Positions 36,213-47,044 of a stretch of DNA of 64,000 nucleotides are shown here, one piece after another. Every line of letters begins with the position of its first letter. The stretch's first letter is position 1. Location: contig JAJLPB010000003.1 of NCBI GenBank assembly GCA_025548565.1, forward strand, positions 124,001 through 188,000. Direction: 5' to 3'. The translations under genes and the position numbers were made by a program. The stretch is from Rugamonas sp. A1-17. Its GTDB lineage: Bacteria > Pseudomonadota > Gammaproteobacteria > Burkholderiales > Burkholderiaceae_D. Under the pieces are notes generated by a model, which was not told where the DNA came from, ran no database searches, and saw only the letters and a list, made by a program, of their open reading frames with translations.

Positions 36213-36656
36213 ATGAATATTCAAGTCGGCGATATCGGCCACATCATCCAGCTGGCGATCGCGCCGGTGTTCCTGCTGACCGGCGTCTGCACCAATCTTG
36301 TGGTGCTGACCAACCGCCTGGCGCGCATCATCGACCGTTCGCGGGTGCTGGAGGACAGGCTCGACATCGGCTACAGCGACGCCTACCTGAACGAACTCGA
36401 TGTGCTCTACCGAAGGTCGCACCTGATCAACGTCTCGATCACGCTGTCGACCGCGTGCGGGCTGCTGATTTGCCTGGTGATCGCGATGCTGTTTTGGGGC
36501 GATATCACCAACATCTCGCTCGACAAGTACATCGCGGGCATGTTCGTGGTGGCGATGCTGGCGCTGATCGGCAGCTTCTTCTACCTGCTGCGCGAGATCT
36601 TCATAGCCTCGGCGGCGATGCGCGCGCACCGCCATGTGCGCCGCCCGGCCAAATAA
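36213..36656 (+). CDS. DUF2721-family membrane protein
   Basis: 147 residues with three hydrophobic helices (about 9-29, 72-94 and 106-130). The first is followed by LTNRLARIIDRSRVLEDRL, the conserved DUF2721 signature. The function is unknown for the family. It is followed 24 bp later by a small conserved gene on the same strand, and the two may be cotranscribed. Confidence 0.8.
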   Translation: MNIQVGDIGHIIQLAIAPVFLLTGVCTNLVVLTNRLARIIDRSRVLEDRLDIGYSDAYLNELDVLYRRSHLINVSITLSTACGLLICLVIAMLFWGDITNISLDKYIAGMFVVAMLALIGSFFYLLREIFIASAAMRAHRHVRRPAK

Positions 36657-36680
36657 CTTTGTAAAGAATAGAGTACCGAT

Positions 36681-37133
36681 ATGCACGACTACCAACGCCC
36701 TCCGACCCTGTACCGCTACGGCGTGCGCGAAGACCTGGAACTGGCGCTGACGCAGGGCCAGTTCATCCTGACCCCGGCCAACAGCTGCCTGACGCTGAGC
36801 TTTTCGCAAGTCTGGGACCGCAAGCTGTTCGAGCTGTTCTCGTCGGACAGCTGCCTGGTCATCCACAACACCGAGGAATTCGGCGAGCGCCTGCACCGCG
36901 CGGTGCAGCGCACCTTGCCCAGCTGGGCGGGCATCGACGGCGCGGTGGAATACGGCACCCGCGCAGCCCTGGGCGCGGCCTTCACCAAGACCGCGGCCGA
37001 AGCGCAGGAGCAGGAATGGCAGTTCGCCTGGCGCGCCATGCAGGCCAAGCTGAGTCTCAATCCGGTGCTGGTGAAGATCGGCAGCCTGGAAAACTTCGCG
37101 GAGCTGCGCGACCGCGATACGTATCTGGCGTAA
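36681..37133 (+). CDS. Hypothetical protein
   Basis: 150 residues, soluble, no signal peptide. It begins MHDYQRPPTLYRYGVREDLELA and has mixed composition with several Trp (SWAG, EQEWQFAWRAMQAKL). I do not recognise a family. GC3-rich codon use matches the surrounding housekeeping genes, which supports coding status. It follows the DUF2721 gene by 24 bp and converges with the START-like gene. Confidence 0.65.
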   Translation: MHDYQRPPTLYRYGVREDLELALTQGQFILTPANSCLTLSFSQVWDRKLFELFSSDSCLVIHNTEEFGERLHRAVQRTLPSWAGIDGAVEYGTRAALGAAFTKTAAEAQEQEWQFAWRAMQAKLSLNPVLVKIGSLENFAELRDRDTYLA

Positions 37134-37146
37134 ATGCGTAGCCTGA

Positions 37147-37722
37147 TTATTTAGGATCCTCGCGGCGATCCAGGCGCGCCAGCACGGCGCTCATCATGCG
37201 CTCGATATCGCCGCGTATCATCTTCGCCCCGAGGATGCCGGGCACGTAGAAATTCGGTATCAGCTTGCCGCTGTAGACCACCTTGGTGCCGCCGGTTTCG
37301 GGCACCGGTATCAATTCCCAATGCGATTCGTAGTGCTTCATGTCGCCGGAGATCAGCGAGATGTCGATCGACGACATCGGCTGCTCGGTCGCGCGCACGA
37401 TCAGGTGGATGGACTTGGACATGAACAGGAAGCGCGCCACGCCGAACTGCTCGATGATGACCTCATTGCCGTTGCGTGACAAAACCCGGCACGACTCCAT
37501 GTCCGGCACGAATTCCGCCATGCGCTCATAGCCCGTGAGGATGCGCCATACCTTCGGCAGTGGCGCCGCCACCGTGCCGGTGGCGTCCACTTCGTACATG
37601 TGCAGCGCATCGAGCTCCACCCGGTTGACCGACACCTCCAGCTTGGGCAATTCAAGCCTGGGTGTTTGCGCCATCACCGGAGCGGCCACACCCACTAACA
37701 AAAACAAAAGGAATCGCATCAT
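37147..37722 (-). CDS. Secreted START/SRPBCC-like (Coq10-type) protein
   Basis: 191 residues. A signal peptide (MMRFLLFLLVGVAAPVMAQ) is followed by an SRPBCC fold: ATGTVAAPLPKVWRILTGYERMAEFVP is the typical start of polyketide-cyclase/Coq10-like domains, and the C-terminal helix carries MIRGDIERMMSAVL. Such proteins bind hydrophobic ligands. A periplasmic lipid- or isoprenoid-binding role is inferred. It is a single gene and divergent from the dienoyl-CoA reductase gene. Confidence 0.75.
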   Translation of the reverse strand: MMRFLLFLLVGVAAPVMAQTPRLELPKLEVSVNRVELDALHMYEVDATGTVAAPLPKVWRILTGYERMAEFVPDMESCRVLSRNGNEVIIEQFGVARFLFMSKSIHLIVRATEQPMSSIDISLISGDMKHYESHWELIPVPETGGTKVVYSGKLIPNFYVPGILGAKMIRGDIERMMSAVLARLDRREDPK

Positions 37723-37837
37723 CGTTCCAGCGTAAGGGAAAGGGTGGCAGAATACAAGAGCGCTACCGCACCCTCCGCCAAATTCAGGAGCGGAAGCCGG
37801 GACTTTAGAAGCCCAGGTCTAGAGATTTGCGTTTTAA

Positions 37838-39925
<2,088 letters not shown>

Positions 39926-39931
39926 GGCGCC

Positions 39932-40897
39932 TTATCCGGCGGGCAGTTGGTCGACCATGCGGGTCACCGCCTGGTCGAAGGTCTGCTTGCCGTTCATGTA
40001 GGGGCGCCACTTGTTTTCTATCGGCGGCAACAGCGGCGTCCAGAAGCGCTTGAACAGGCCGCCCTTGTCGGCGTAGGGTTCGTAGACTATGCCATCGCGT
40101 TGGTACGCATCCTTCACCACGGCGCCGACGGTGTAGAACTGCACTCCGTGCCATAGCTCTGAATCTGGATTGCGGTGCGTGGCCTTGAGGCGCGCTTCGA
40201 TAGCGTTCTCCAGCTTGTCGGTCGATGCGATGTGCGAAATTTCGTGATACACCATCTCCAGCGACGCCAGGCCTTGGTAGCTGGGGCGTCCGCTGGGGAT
40301 CACTGTCTGCGTGTCGGTGTAGCCGCCCTGGCGCGTGCCGGTTTCCACAACGATGTCGATGCGGATCGGCGTGAGCGGGAAGGGCGTTTGAAGGTAGCGG
40401 GCGATGGCTTCCTGGACCTCCGCGCCATACCGCGCATCGAGCCGCTTCGCTTCGGCGATCCATTGCTGGTTGCTGGCGTCCTGCTGCGCCCAGATGCAGC
40501 GGGCGTACATCGGCGCGACGCTGTCCAGCGTGGCCGTCAGTTGCGGCGGCAGCGCCAGGCCGCCGGCCTCGTGCCGCGTGTCGGCCACGCTCAACGCGGT
40601 TTTGATGGACGCCATCCGTTCGTCGAACAGCAGGTCGCGCTTGGCGTAATTGTCGTGATAGTGGGCGACCGCCTTGCGCAGCGCCGCCATCTCGTCGGCG
40701 GTTGGCGCAGCCGTCCAGCCGACCTTTTCGACCTGCTCCGGATGCACTCCCAGGTTGTACAGGAAGTGGTGTAGGTTCATCAGGAAGGCGCTGTGGAACT
40801 GCAGTTGCACGCGCGCCTGCGACGCTCCGGCGCCTGCGACGATGATGGACAACGGCAGCGCCGCCGCGTAGCGCATCAAGGCGCGCCTAGTGAGCAT
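39932..40897 (-). CDS. Exported protein with HExxH motif, possible metallopeptidase
   Basis: 321 residues. The N-terminus MLTRRALMRYAAALPLSIIVAGAGASQA is a signal peptide with a twin-Arg-like start. The motif YHEISHIAS (HExxH) near the middle suggests a zinc site, although no family was recognised and a downstream third ligand (possibly Glu in the ENAIEARL stretch) is uncertain. ATG-40897 starts the signal peptide; an ATG at 40921 would extend further into the upstream ybaL gene. It overlaps the ybaL end by 11 bp, so coupling is likely. Confidence 0.65.
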   Translation of the reverse strand: MLTRRALMRYAAALPLSIIVAGAGASQARVQLQFHSAFLMNLHHFLYNLGVHPEQVEKVGWTAAPTADEMAALRKAVAHYHDNYAKRDLLFDERMASIKTALSVADTRHEAGGLALPPQLTATLDSVAPMYARCIWAQQDASNQQWIAEAKRLDARYGAEVQEAIARYLQTPFPLTPIRIDIVVETGTRQGGYTDTQTVIPSGRPSYQGLASLEMVYHEISHIASTDKLENAIEARLKATHRNPDSELWHGVQFYTVGAVVKDAYQRDGIVYEPYADKGGLFKRFWTPLLPPIENKWRPYMNGKQTFDQAVTRMVDQLPAG

Positions 40898-42623
40898 GTT
40901 GGCCGCCGCCGCTGGTGACATTGCTCATATTGGTCAGTATGGATTCAGTCATTCCCTTTGCCAGCTCCTGCTCGCCGATGAAAATCTCTCCCGCGCGTTC
41001 GCCGCGCAGGAGTTCAGCCTCCTCGTCGCTGTGCGTACGCACCACGGTCTTGATGTTGGGATTGAGGGCACGCGCCGTTTCGATCATGGTTCGCACGTGG
41101 AAGGTATCCGGCGTGGCGATCACCAGCATCGCCGCGCGCGCGATGTGCGCCTGGATCAGCACCGCCGGTTCCGCCGCGTCGCCGGCCACCGCGTGCGCGC
41201 CGTCCTTGCGCAGCTGGTCCACCAGTTCGCGATTCTGCTCGGCCACCACGAAAGGAATACCTCGCTCGGCGAGCACCGCGGCGATGCGCCGGCCCACGCG
41301 GCCATAACCGACCAGCACGACCTGTCCCGACAAATGCTCCTGCGGCACCGACGCCGGCAGCTCCGCCAGCGGATCGGCGGCGCGCTCGAACTTGGCCGCC
41401 AGCGCCACGTTCCTGCCCAGCCAGCGCTCCAGCGGTTTGGTGGCGCGGAACACCAGCGGATTGAGCGCGATGGAGATGATGGCGCCGGCCAGGATCAGGC
41501 TCTGTCCCTCGGCCGGCATCAGGCCCAGGGACAGGCCCAGCGCCGCCAGGATAAAGGAGAACTCGCCGATCTGCGCCAGGCTGGCCGACACCATCAGCGC
41601 CGTCTTGGCCGGGTAGCGCAGCAGCAGCACCAGCAGGAAGGCCGCCACCGATTTGCCGGCCACGATGATGGTCACCACCGCCAGCAGCTTGAGTGGCTGC
41701 TCGACCAGTATCGACGGCTCGAACAGCATGCCGACCGAAACAAAGAACAGCACCGCGAACGCGTCGCGCAGCGGCAGCGATTCCTCGGCGGCGCGGTGCG
41801 CCAGTTCGGATTCGCGCAGCACCATGCCGGCGAAGAAGGCGCCCAGCGCGAAGGAGACGCCGAAGTAGTAGGTCGACGCGTAGGCGATGCCGACGGCGGC
41901 GGCGATCACGCACAGCGTGAACAGCTCGCGCGAACCGGTGCGCGCCACCTGCCACAGGATCCACGGGAACAGCTTGCGGCCGACCACCAGCATCAGCGCG
42001 ATGAAGGCGCCCACCTGGCCCAGCGTGATGGCCAGCGTGGTCCACAAGTTGGCTTCGCCCATGGCGGTGACGCCGTGGCTTTCGCTGTGCGTGCCGCCCA
42101 GCGAGCCGGCCAATGCCGGCAGCAGCACCAGCACCAGCACCGTCACCAGGTCCTCCACCACCAGCCAGCCGACCGCGATGCGGCCGTTGAAGCTATCGAG
42201 GATGCCGCGCTCCTCCAGCGCCCTTAGCAGCACCACGGTGCTGGCCACCGACAGCGCCAGGCCGAATACCAGCCCGCCGCCCAGGCTCCAGCCCCAGAAG
42301 TGGGCCAGTGCCATGCCCAGCGCGGTGGCGACCGCGATCTGCAGCACGGCGCCCGGCAGCGCCACGCGCCGTACGGCCCAGAGATCGTCGAGGGAAAAAT
42401 GCAAGCCGACGCCGAACATCATCAGCATCACGCCGATTTCGGCCAGCTGTCCGGCCAGCGCCGTATCGGCCACGAAGCCCGGCGTGGCGGGGCCGATGAT
42501 GATGCCCGCAGCCAGATAGCCCACCAGCGCCGGCAGCTTGAGGCGCGTTGCGAGGTAGCCGAACAAAAGGCCGAAGCCCAGTGCGGCCGCGATGGTGGTG
42601 ATCAGGCTGATATTGTGGGGCAT
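40887..42623 (-). CDS. ybaL: Monovalent cation:proton antiporter-2 family protein, YbaL-like
   Basis: 578 residues. About twelve membrane helices form the Na+/H+ exchanger domain (1 to about 390). GFVADTALAGQLAEIGVMLMMFGVGLHFSLDDL closely recalls E. coli YbaL. A cytoplasmic RCK/TrkA-N domain follows, with VLVGYGRVGRRIAAVLAERG as dinucleotide-binding motif. It probably exchanges K+ or Na+ for protons under redox or nucleotide control. It is followed by an overlapping gene for a secreted HExxH protein. Confidence 0.88.
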   Translation of the reverse strand: MPHNISLITTIAAALGFGLLFGYLATRLKLPALVGYLAAGIIIGPATPGFVADTALAGQLAEIGVMLMMFGVGLHFSLDDLWAVRRVALPGAVLQIAVATALGMALAHFWGWSLGGGLVFGLALSVASTVVLLRALEERGILDSFNGRIAVGWLVVEDLVTVLVLVLLPALAGSLGGTHSESHGVTAMGEANLWTTLAITLGQVGAFIALMLVVGRKLFPWILWQVARTGSRELFTLCVIAAAVGIAYASTYYFGVSFALGAFFAGMVLRESELAHRAAEESLPLRDAFAVLFFVSVGMLFEPSILVEQPLKLLAVVTIIVAGKSVAAFLLVLLLRYPAKTALMVSASLAQIGEFSFILAALGLSLGLMPAEGQSLILAGAIISIALNPLVFRATKPLERWLGRNVALAAKFERAADPLAELPASVPQEHLSGQVVLVGYGRVGRRIAAVLAERGIPFVVAEQNRELVDQLRKDGAHAVAGDAAEPAVLIQAHIARAAMLVIATPDTFHVRTMIETARALNPNIKTVVRTHSDEEAELLRGERAGEIFIGEQELAKGMTESILTNMSNVTSGGGQHAH

Positions 42624-42684
42624 GCGTGCGGGGCTCCTGCCAGGGTGGGGGAGCCCTAGCGTAGCACAATCATGCCCGCGCCGA

Positions 42685-43137
42685 TCACATGATCAGTGCC
42701 GCCGGGGTCATGCGCGTGGCGACGCCGAAGCGGTTGAAGGCGTTCATCAGCGATACGGCCACCGTCACATCGGCCAGCTCTTTCTCGCTGAGGACTGCGA
42801 TCGCTTTTTGATAGTCGCTGTCCGGCGCATTGGTCTGGGCGACGCGGGTCACGCTTTCGGCCCAGGCCAGCGCTGCGCGCTCCTTGTCGCTGAACAGCGC
42901 GGCCGCTTCTTCCCACACCTGCACCAGCGCCACCTTGTCGATCCTGACGCCCTGGTTCAGCAGGTCGCGGGTGTGCATGTCGATGCAGAAGGCACAGTTG
43001 TTGATCTGCGATACGCGCAGGTAGACCAGCTCCACCAGCTCGGCCGGCAGGCCGCAGGTCTGCACGTAATGCTTGACGGCGGTGAAGCCCTTGTAGGCTT
43101 CCGGTGCATGCTTGAATACTTCGAGGCGCTTGCTCAT
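42685..43137 (-). CDS. Carboxymuconolactone decarboxylase/AhpD-family alkylhydroperoxidase
   Basis: 150 residues. The redox CxxC with downstream His appears in QINNCAFCIDMHTRD, the signature of AhpD-core proteins that reduce peroxides. The rest is all helical. ATG-43137 is preceded by CAGGGAA; upstream residues to 43170 are not conserved. It is just downstream of the MocR-type regulator gene on the same strand (93 bp), so it may be in its regulon. Confidence 0.88.
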   Translation of the reverse strand: MSKRLEVFKHAPEAYKGFTAVKHYVQTCGLPAELVELVYLRVSQINNCAFCIDMHTRDLLNQGVRIDKVALVQVWEEAAALFSDKERAALAWAESVTRVAQTNAPDSDYQKAIAVLSEKELADVTVAVSLMNAFNRFGVATRMTPAALIM

Positions 43138-43230
43138 GACTGTTCCCTGGCTGGTTGCGAATGGTGTCATTCTGCCGGCGCATGGACCAGTCGTGAAGTG
43201 CCAAGAATGGCTTATCCGGCTAGGCCATGT

Positions 43231-44649
43231 TCAAAGCAGCCTGAGGATCCGCTTGCCCAGTTCGCGCGCCCGCTGCGGCGTGTCGATGTTGGTGAAACCC
43301 AGCAGCAGCGCCGACGCCGCATGCGGCAACACCGTGCGCTCGGACAGCGCCAGCGCCGCCATGCCGTCCTGCCGCATGCGCTCGGCCAGGGCGCGGTCGG
43401 TGTGGCGGCCCTTCATGCGCAGGACCAGGTGCATGCCGCCGGGCTGTGGGTCGATGTGAAGGTGCTTGCTCAGCACCGCGTCCAGGCCTTGCGCCGCGAT
43501 CTGGCGGCGTTCCGCGTAAAGGCGGCGCATGCGCTGGATGTGGCGGGCGAAATGGCCTTCGTTCATGAAGTCGCTGACGATGGTCTGCGTCAGGACAGGC
43601 CCGCCGCCGCCGAAGGTCTGGCTGACCTGTTCGAAGCGCGGCACCTGCGCCGGCGGCACCACCAGGTAGGCCAGCCGCAGCGCCGGGAACAGTACCTTGC
43701 TGAAGGTGCCGGCGTACAGCACGCGGCCGTCGCGGTCCAGGCTTTGCAGCGCCGGCAGCGGGCGGCTCGCGTAGCGGTATTCGCCGTCGTAGTCGTCTTC
43801 GACGATCCAGGCGTCGGCTTGCGCCGCCCAGTCCAGCAACGCCAGGCGGCGCGGCAGCGACAGCGTTACGCACAGCGAACATTGATGCGCCGGTGTGACG
43901 ACGGCGGCCCTGGCGCGCGGCGCCGTGGCCACGCCGTGCGATACCACCAGGCCTTCCGCGTCGACCGCCACCGGGGCCAGCTTCATGCCGGCATGCGTGA
44001 GCAGTTCGCTGGTGGGCGGGAAGCCCGGATCCTCGACCCACACGCTATCGCCTGGTTGCAGCAGGGCGCGCGTGATCAGCTCCAGCGTGTTGCGGTAGCC
44101 GGAGGTGATGAACACCTGCGACGGCGAGCACTGGATGCCGCGCGACAGGTTCAGATAGGTGGCGATGGCCGTGCGCAGCGCCGGCTCGCCGAAGAAGGGC
44201 GGGCTGGCCATGTCGTCGGGTTGCGTGGCGCGAACCGCGCGCGCCGCCAGCCGCGCCCACACCTTGCGCGGGAAGGCGTCCAGCGCCGGCAGGCCCATTT
44301 GGAAGGGACGATTCGACGATGCCGTTGTTGGCGATGCGCTGGCGGGCTGCTTGCGGGCGCGCGCGGAAGGCGTCGCCGTCGCCGCATGACGCGCCAGCGC
44401 CGGCGTGACCACCGTTCCGGCCTGGCCGCGCGTCTCCACATAGCCTTCCGCCACCAGTAGCGAGTAGGCTGCTTCGACCGTTCCGCGTGCCAGGCCCAGC
44501 TCCAGCGCCAGTGCGCGTGCCGACGGGATGCGGGCGTCCGGCGGCAGAAGGCCGTCGGCGATGGCGTTGCGGAAGCGGGTGTAGATCTGACGGTAGAGCG
44601 GTTCGGCGGCGGCGCCGTCGAGCTGGAGGAAATCGGGCTTGGTGTTCAT
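43231..44649 (-). CDS. MocR/PdxR-type GntR regulator with aminotransferase domain
   Basis: 472 residues. An N-terminal GntR winged helix (PLYRQIYTRFRNAI, RIPSARALALELGLARGTVEAAYS) is joined by an Ala/Ser-rich linker to a class I aminotransferase-like domain. The PLP lysine is in YAGTFSKVLFPALRLAY, and the PLP-phosphate-binding Asp and Tyr are in IVEDDYDGEYRY. Such regulators sense PLP or amino compounds. It is divergent from a GNAT and NADH-azoreductase pair (79-bp spacer) and upstream of the AhpD-like gene, both of which are candidate targets. Confidence 0.92.
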   Translation of the reverse strand: MNTKPDFLQLDGAAAEPLYRQIYTRFRNAIADGLLPPDARIPSARALALELGLARGTVEAAYSLLVAEGYVETRGQAGTVVTPALARHAATATPSARARKQPASASPTTASSNRPFQMGLPALDAFPRKVWARLAARAVRATQPDDMASPPFFGEPALRTAIATYLNLSRGIQCSPSQVFITSGYRNTLELITRALLQPGDSVWVEDPGFPPTSELLTHAGMKLAPVAVDAEGLVVSHGVATAPRARAAVVTPAHQCSLCVTLSLPRRLALLDWAAQADAWIVEDDYDGEYRYASRPLPALQSLDRDGRVLYAGTFSKVLFPALRLAYLVVPPAQVPRFEQVSQTFGGGGPVLTQTIVSDFMNEGHFARHIQRMRRLYAERRQIAAQGLDAVLSKHLHIDPQPGGMHLVLRMKGRHTDRALAERMRQDGMAALALSERTVLPHAASALLLGFTNIDTPQRARELGKRILRLL

Positions 44650-44728
44650 GGCCTAGTCGGGATGTCGTTTTATGGCTCTGTGGATTATGCCATTGCCGCC
44701 ATAAGATTGCGTTTTAAAAGGAGCTAGC

Positions 44729-45172
44729 ATGGACGACCAACTGAAGGATGTGGAAACGGCGGAACAGCTGCGCGCCTGCTATCCGGTGATGAAGCAACTG
44801 CGCCCGCACCTGGCGACCGAGGACGAATTCATCGCCCGCGTGACGCGCATGCAGGGGCAGGGCTATCGCATCCTGGCCGCGTGGGACCAGGGCGCGGTGG
44901 TGGCGCTGGCCGGCTATCGCCTGGAGGAGAACCTGGTGTACGGCCGCTTCCTGTATGTCGACGATCTGGTGTCCGACGAGAAGATGCGCAGCCAGCGCTG
45001 GGGCGCGCGGCTGCTGGAGCGCTTGACGGCCTACGCGGAGCGCGCTGAATGCGCCAAGCTGGTGCTCGACACCGGGATGGCCAACGCGCTGGCGCAGCGC
45101 TTCTACTTCCGCGAGGGGCTGCTGACGGGCGCGATGCGCTTCGGTAAATTCCTGAAAGCGGGTGCGGCATGA
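44729..45172 (+). CDS. GNAT-family N-acetyltransferase
   Basis: 147 residues. The acetyl-CoA pyrophosphate loop region reads RSQRWGARLLERL, and the preceding strand is LYVDDLVSDEK. The substrate is unknown. ATG-44729 has AAGGAG 8 nt upstream. It overlaps the azoreductase gene by 4 bp (ATGA), so they form an operon. It is divergent from the MocR regulator. Confidence 0.85.
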   Translation: MDDQLKDVETAEQLRACYPVMKQLRPHLATEDEFIARVTRMQGQGYRILAAWDQGAVVALAGYRLEENLVYGRFLYVDDLVSDEKMRSQRWGARLLERLTAYAERAECAKLVLDTGMANALAQRFYFREGLLTGAMRFGKFLKAGAA

Positions 45173-45795
45173 AGATCCTGCACATCACATGCAGCCCGCG
45201 CGGGGAGCAATCGGTGAGCTACCGGCTGTCCCAGCGCGTGATGGACCGCCTTCTGACGCAGCACCCCGCCGCGCAGATCGTCACGCGCGACCTGTGCGCC
45301 GAGCCCCTGCCGCATATCGACGGCGAGTATGCGGCGGCGCTGGGCGGCGGCGCGCGGGATGGCGCGCGAACGGGCAATGGGCGCGCCGCGTCCTCGCTGG
45401 CGCTGTCGGAGCGGCTGATCGCCGAATTGCGCGACGCCGATTATGTGGTCATCGCCACGCCAATGCACAACTTCACGGTGCCGTCGGTGTTGAAGGCATG
45501 GCTGGACCATGTGGTGCGTATCGGCGTCACCTTCAACGTCACGCCGGAGGGCAAGGTCGGCACGCTGGCGGATCGTCCGGTGTACATCGCCGTCAGCTCC
45601 GGCGGCTACCGCAGCGGCGAGCGCGCCCGCCAGCCCGACTTTCTCGAACCCTACCTGCGCGCGCTGTTGCCGACGATAGGCTTGAAGAACCTCAGCTTTC
45701 TGTCGGTGCAGGCCACCGCCGCCGGCCCTGAAATGACAACGGCCGCATTCGCGGCCGTCGAGTGGGAACTGGACGACTGCGTCGCCGGTGCCTGA
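45169..45795 (+). CDS. azoR: FMN-dependent NADH-azoreductase/quinone reductase
   Basis: 208 residues, flavodoxin-like fold. The FMN-phosphate loop SPRGEQSVSYRLSQ and FMN-ring contact TPMHNFTVPSVLKAWLDHVVR are AzoR hallmarks, with VSSGGYR completing the site. It reduces azo compounds and quinones by two-electron transfer. It is translationally coupled to the GNAT gene. It abuts the convergent ketoacyl synthase gene (45795/45796) with no terminator visible. Confidence 0.9.
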   Translation: MKILHITCSPRGEQSVSYRLSQRVMDRLLTQHPAAQIVTRDLCAEPLPHIDGEYAAALGGGARDGARTGNGRAASSLALSERLIAELRDADYVVIATPMHNFTVPSVLKAWLDHVVRIGVTFNVTPEGKVGTLADRPVYIAVSSGGYRSGERARQPDFLEPYLRALLPTIGLKNLSFLSVQATAAGPEMTTAAFAAVEWELDDCVAGA

Positions 45796-46917
45796 TCAGA
45801 TCCGGCGCACCACCACGCAGCCGATCGAGTAGCCGGCGCCGAAGGAGCAGATCACGCCCAGCTGGCCGGGCGCCATGTCGTCCGAGTGCTTGTGGAAGGC
45901 GATCACCGAACCGGCCGACGAGGTGTTGGCGTAGGTGTCCAGGATCACCGGCGCTTCGCCCGGCTCGGCGTCGCGGCCCAGCACCATGCGGCTGATCAGC
46001 AGGTTCATGTTCAGGTTGGCCTGGTGCAGCCAGTAGCGGCTTACCTGCGGCACTTCCAGGCCGGCGCTGGCGATGGTGGTCTTGATCATGTCGGCGGCCA
46101 TCGGGCACACGTCCTTGAACACCTTGCGGCCTTGCTGGCGGAACAGTTTGTCCGGCTGGCCGATGCCCGATTCGTCGAAGCGGTTCAGGAAGCCGAAGTT
46201 GTTGCGGATGTTGTTCGAGAAGCTGGTCTTGAGCTTGGTCTCGACGATCTCCCAGCGGTGCGCGCCCTTGGCCGTGTCGGCCGCCTCGATCACCATCGCC
46301 GTGCAGGCGTCGCCGAAGATGAAGTGGCTGTCGCGGTCGCGCCAGTTCAGGTGGCCGCTGGTGATTTCGGGATTGAGCACCAGCACCGCGCGCGCCTGGC
46401 CGCTCTGCACCGCCGCCACCGCCTGCTGGATGCCGAAGGTGGCCGACGAGCAGGCCACGTTCATGTCGAAGCCGTAGCCTTCGATGCCCAGCGCGCCCTG
46501 CACCTCGACCGCCATCGCCGGATAGCCGCGCTGCATATTGGAGCAGGCCACCAGCACCATGTCGATATCGGCCGGCACGCGGCCGGCGCGGTCCAGCGCC
46601 TGGCGCGCGGCCGCCACGCAGATTTCCGCCTGCAGCGACAGTTCCTCGTCCGCGCGCTCGGGAATGCGCGAGACCATGCGGGTCGGGTCCAGGATGCCGC
46701 TCTTCTCCATCACATAGCGCGACTTGATGCCGGACGCCTTTTCAATGAAGGCCACGCTGGACATTTCCAGCGCCGTGACGGTGCCGTCCGCGATGGCGGC
46801 GGCGTTGTCGGCGTTGAACTGCTCTGCGTAGGCGTTGAAGCATTCCACCAGCTCTTCGTTGGAGATCGACTGGGCTGGGGTAAAGAGACCGGTACCGCTG
46901 ATGACCGCTTGTTTCAT
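45796..46917 (-). CDS. Beta-ketoacyl-ACP synthase III (FabH-like)
   Basis: 373 residues. It condenses an acyl-CoA with malonyl-ACP. The catalytic triad is visible as Cys in NVACSSATFG, His in WLHQANLN and Asn in DTYANTSSAGS. It is longer than E. coli FabH (317 residues), with an N-terminal insertion (ECFNAYAEQFNADNAAA), as in FabH2/FabY-like starter synthases. It stands outside any fab cluster, so it is probably an accessory enzyme that primes a special acyl chain. It is a single gene on the minus strand. Confidence 0.85.
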   Translation of the reverse strand: MKQAVISGTGLFTPAQSISNEELVECFNAYAEQFNADNAAAIADGTVTALEMSSVAFIEKASGIKSRYVMEKSGILDPTRMVSRIPERADEELSLQAEICVAAARQALDRAGRVPADIDMVLVACSNMQRGYPAMAVEVQGALGIEGYGFDMNVACSSATFGIQQAVAAVQSGQARAVLVLNPEITSGHLNWRDRDSHFIFGDACTAMVIEAADTAKGAHRWEIVETKLKTSFSNNIRNNFGFLNRFDESGIGQPDKLFRQQGRKVFKDVCPMAADMIKTTIASAGLEVPQVSRYWLHQANLNMNLLISRMVLGRDAEPGEAPVILDTYANTSSAGSVIAFHKHSDDMAPGQLGVICSFGAGYSIGCVVVRRI

Positions 46918-46991
46918 GGTTAAACTTTCAAATTAAGCAATGGCATGCGCCAGTAATGACGCAAATTCTACACAATGACTGCACGTTAGGC

Positions 46992-47022
46992 GAAAATAAA
47001 AGCGGCGCCCTTGAGGCGCCGC
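46992..47022 (-). terminator. Rho-independent terminator of ctpA
   Basis: GCGGCGCC and GGCGCCGC form a perfect 8-bp stem with a 5-nt loop. On the minus strand TTTTATTTT follows. It is 23 bp after the ctpA stop codon. Confidence 0.85.
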
Positions 47023-47044
47023 TGAATTCGGGGATCAAAACCGC

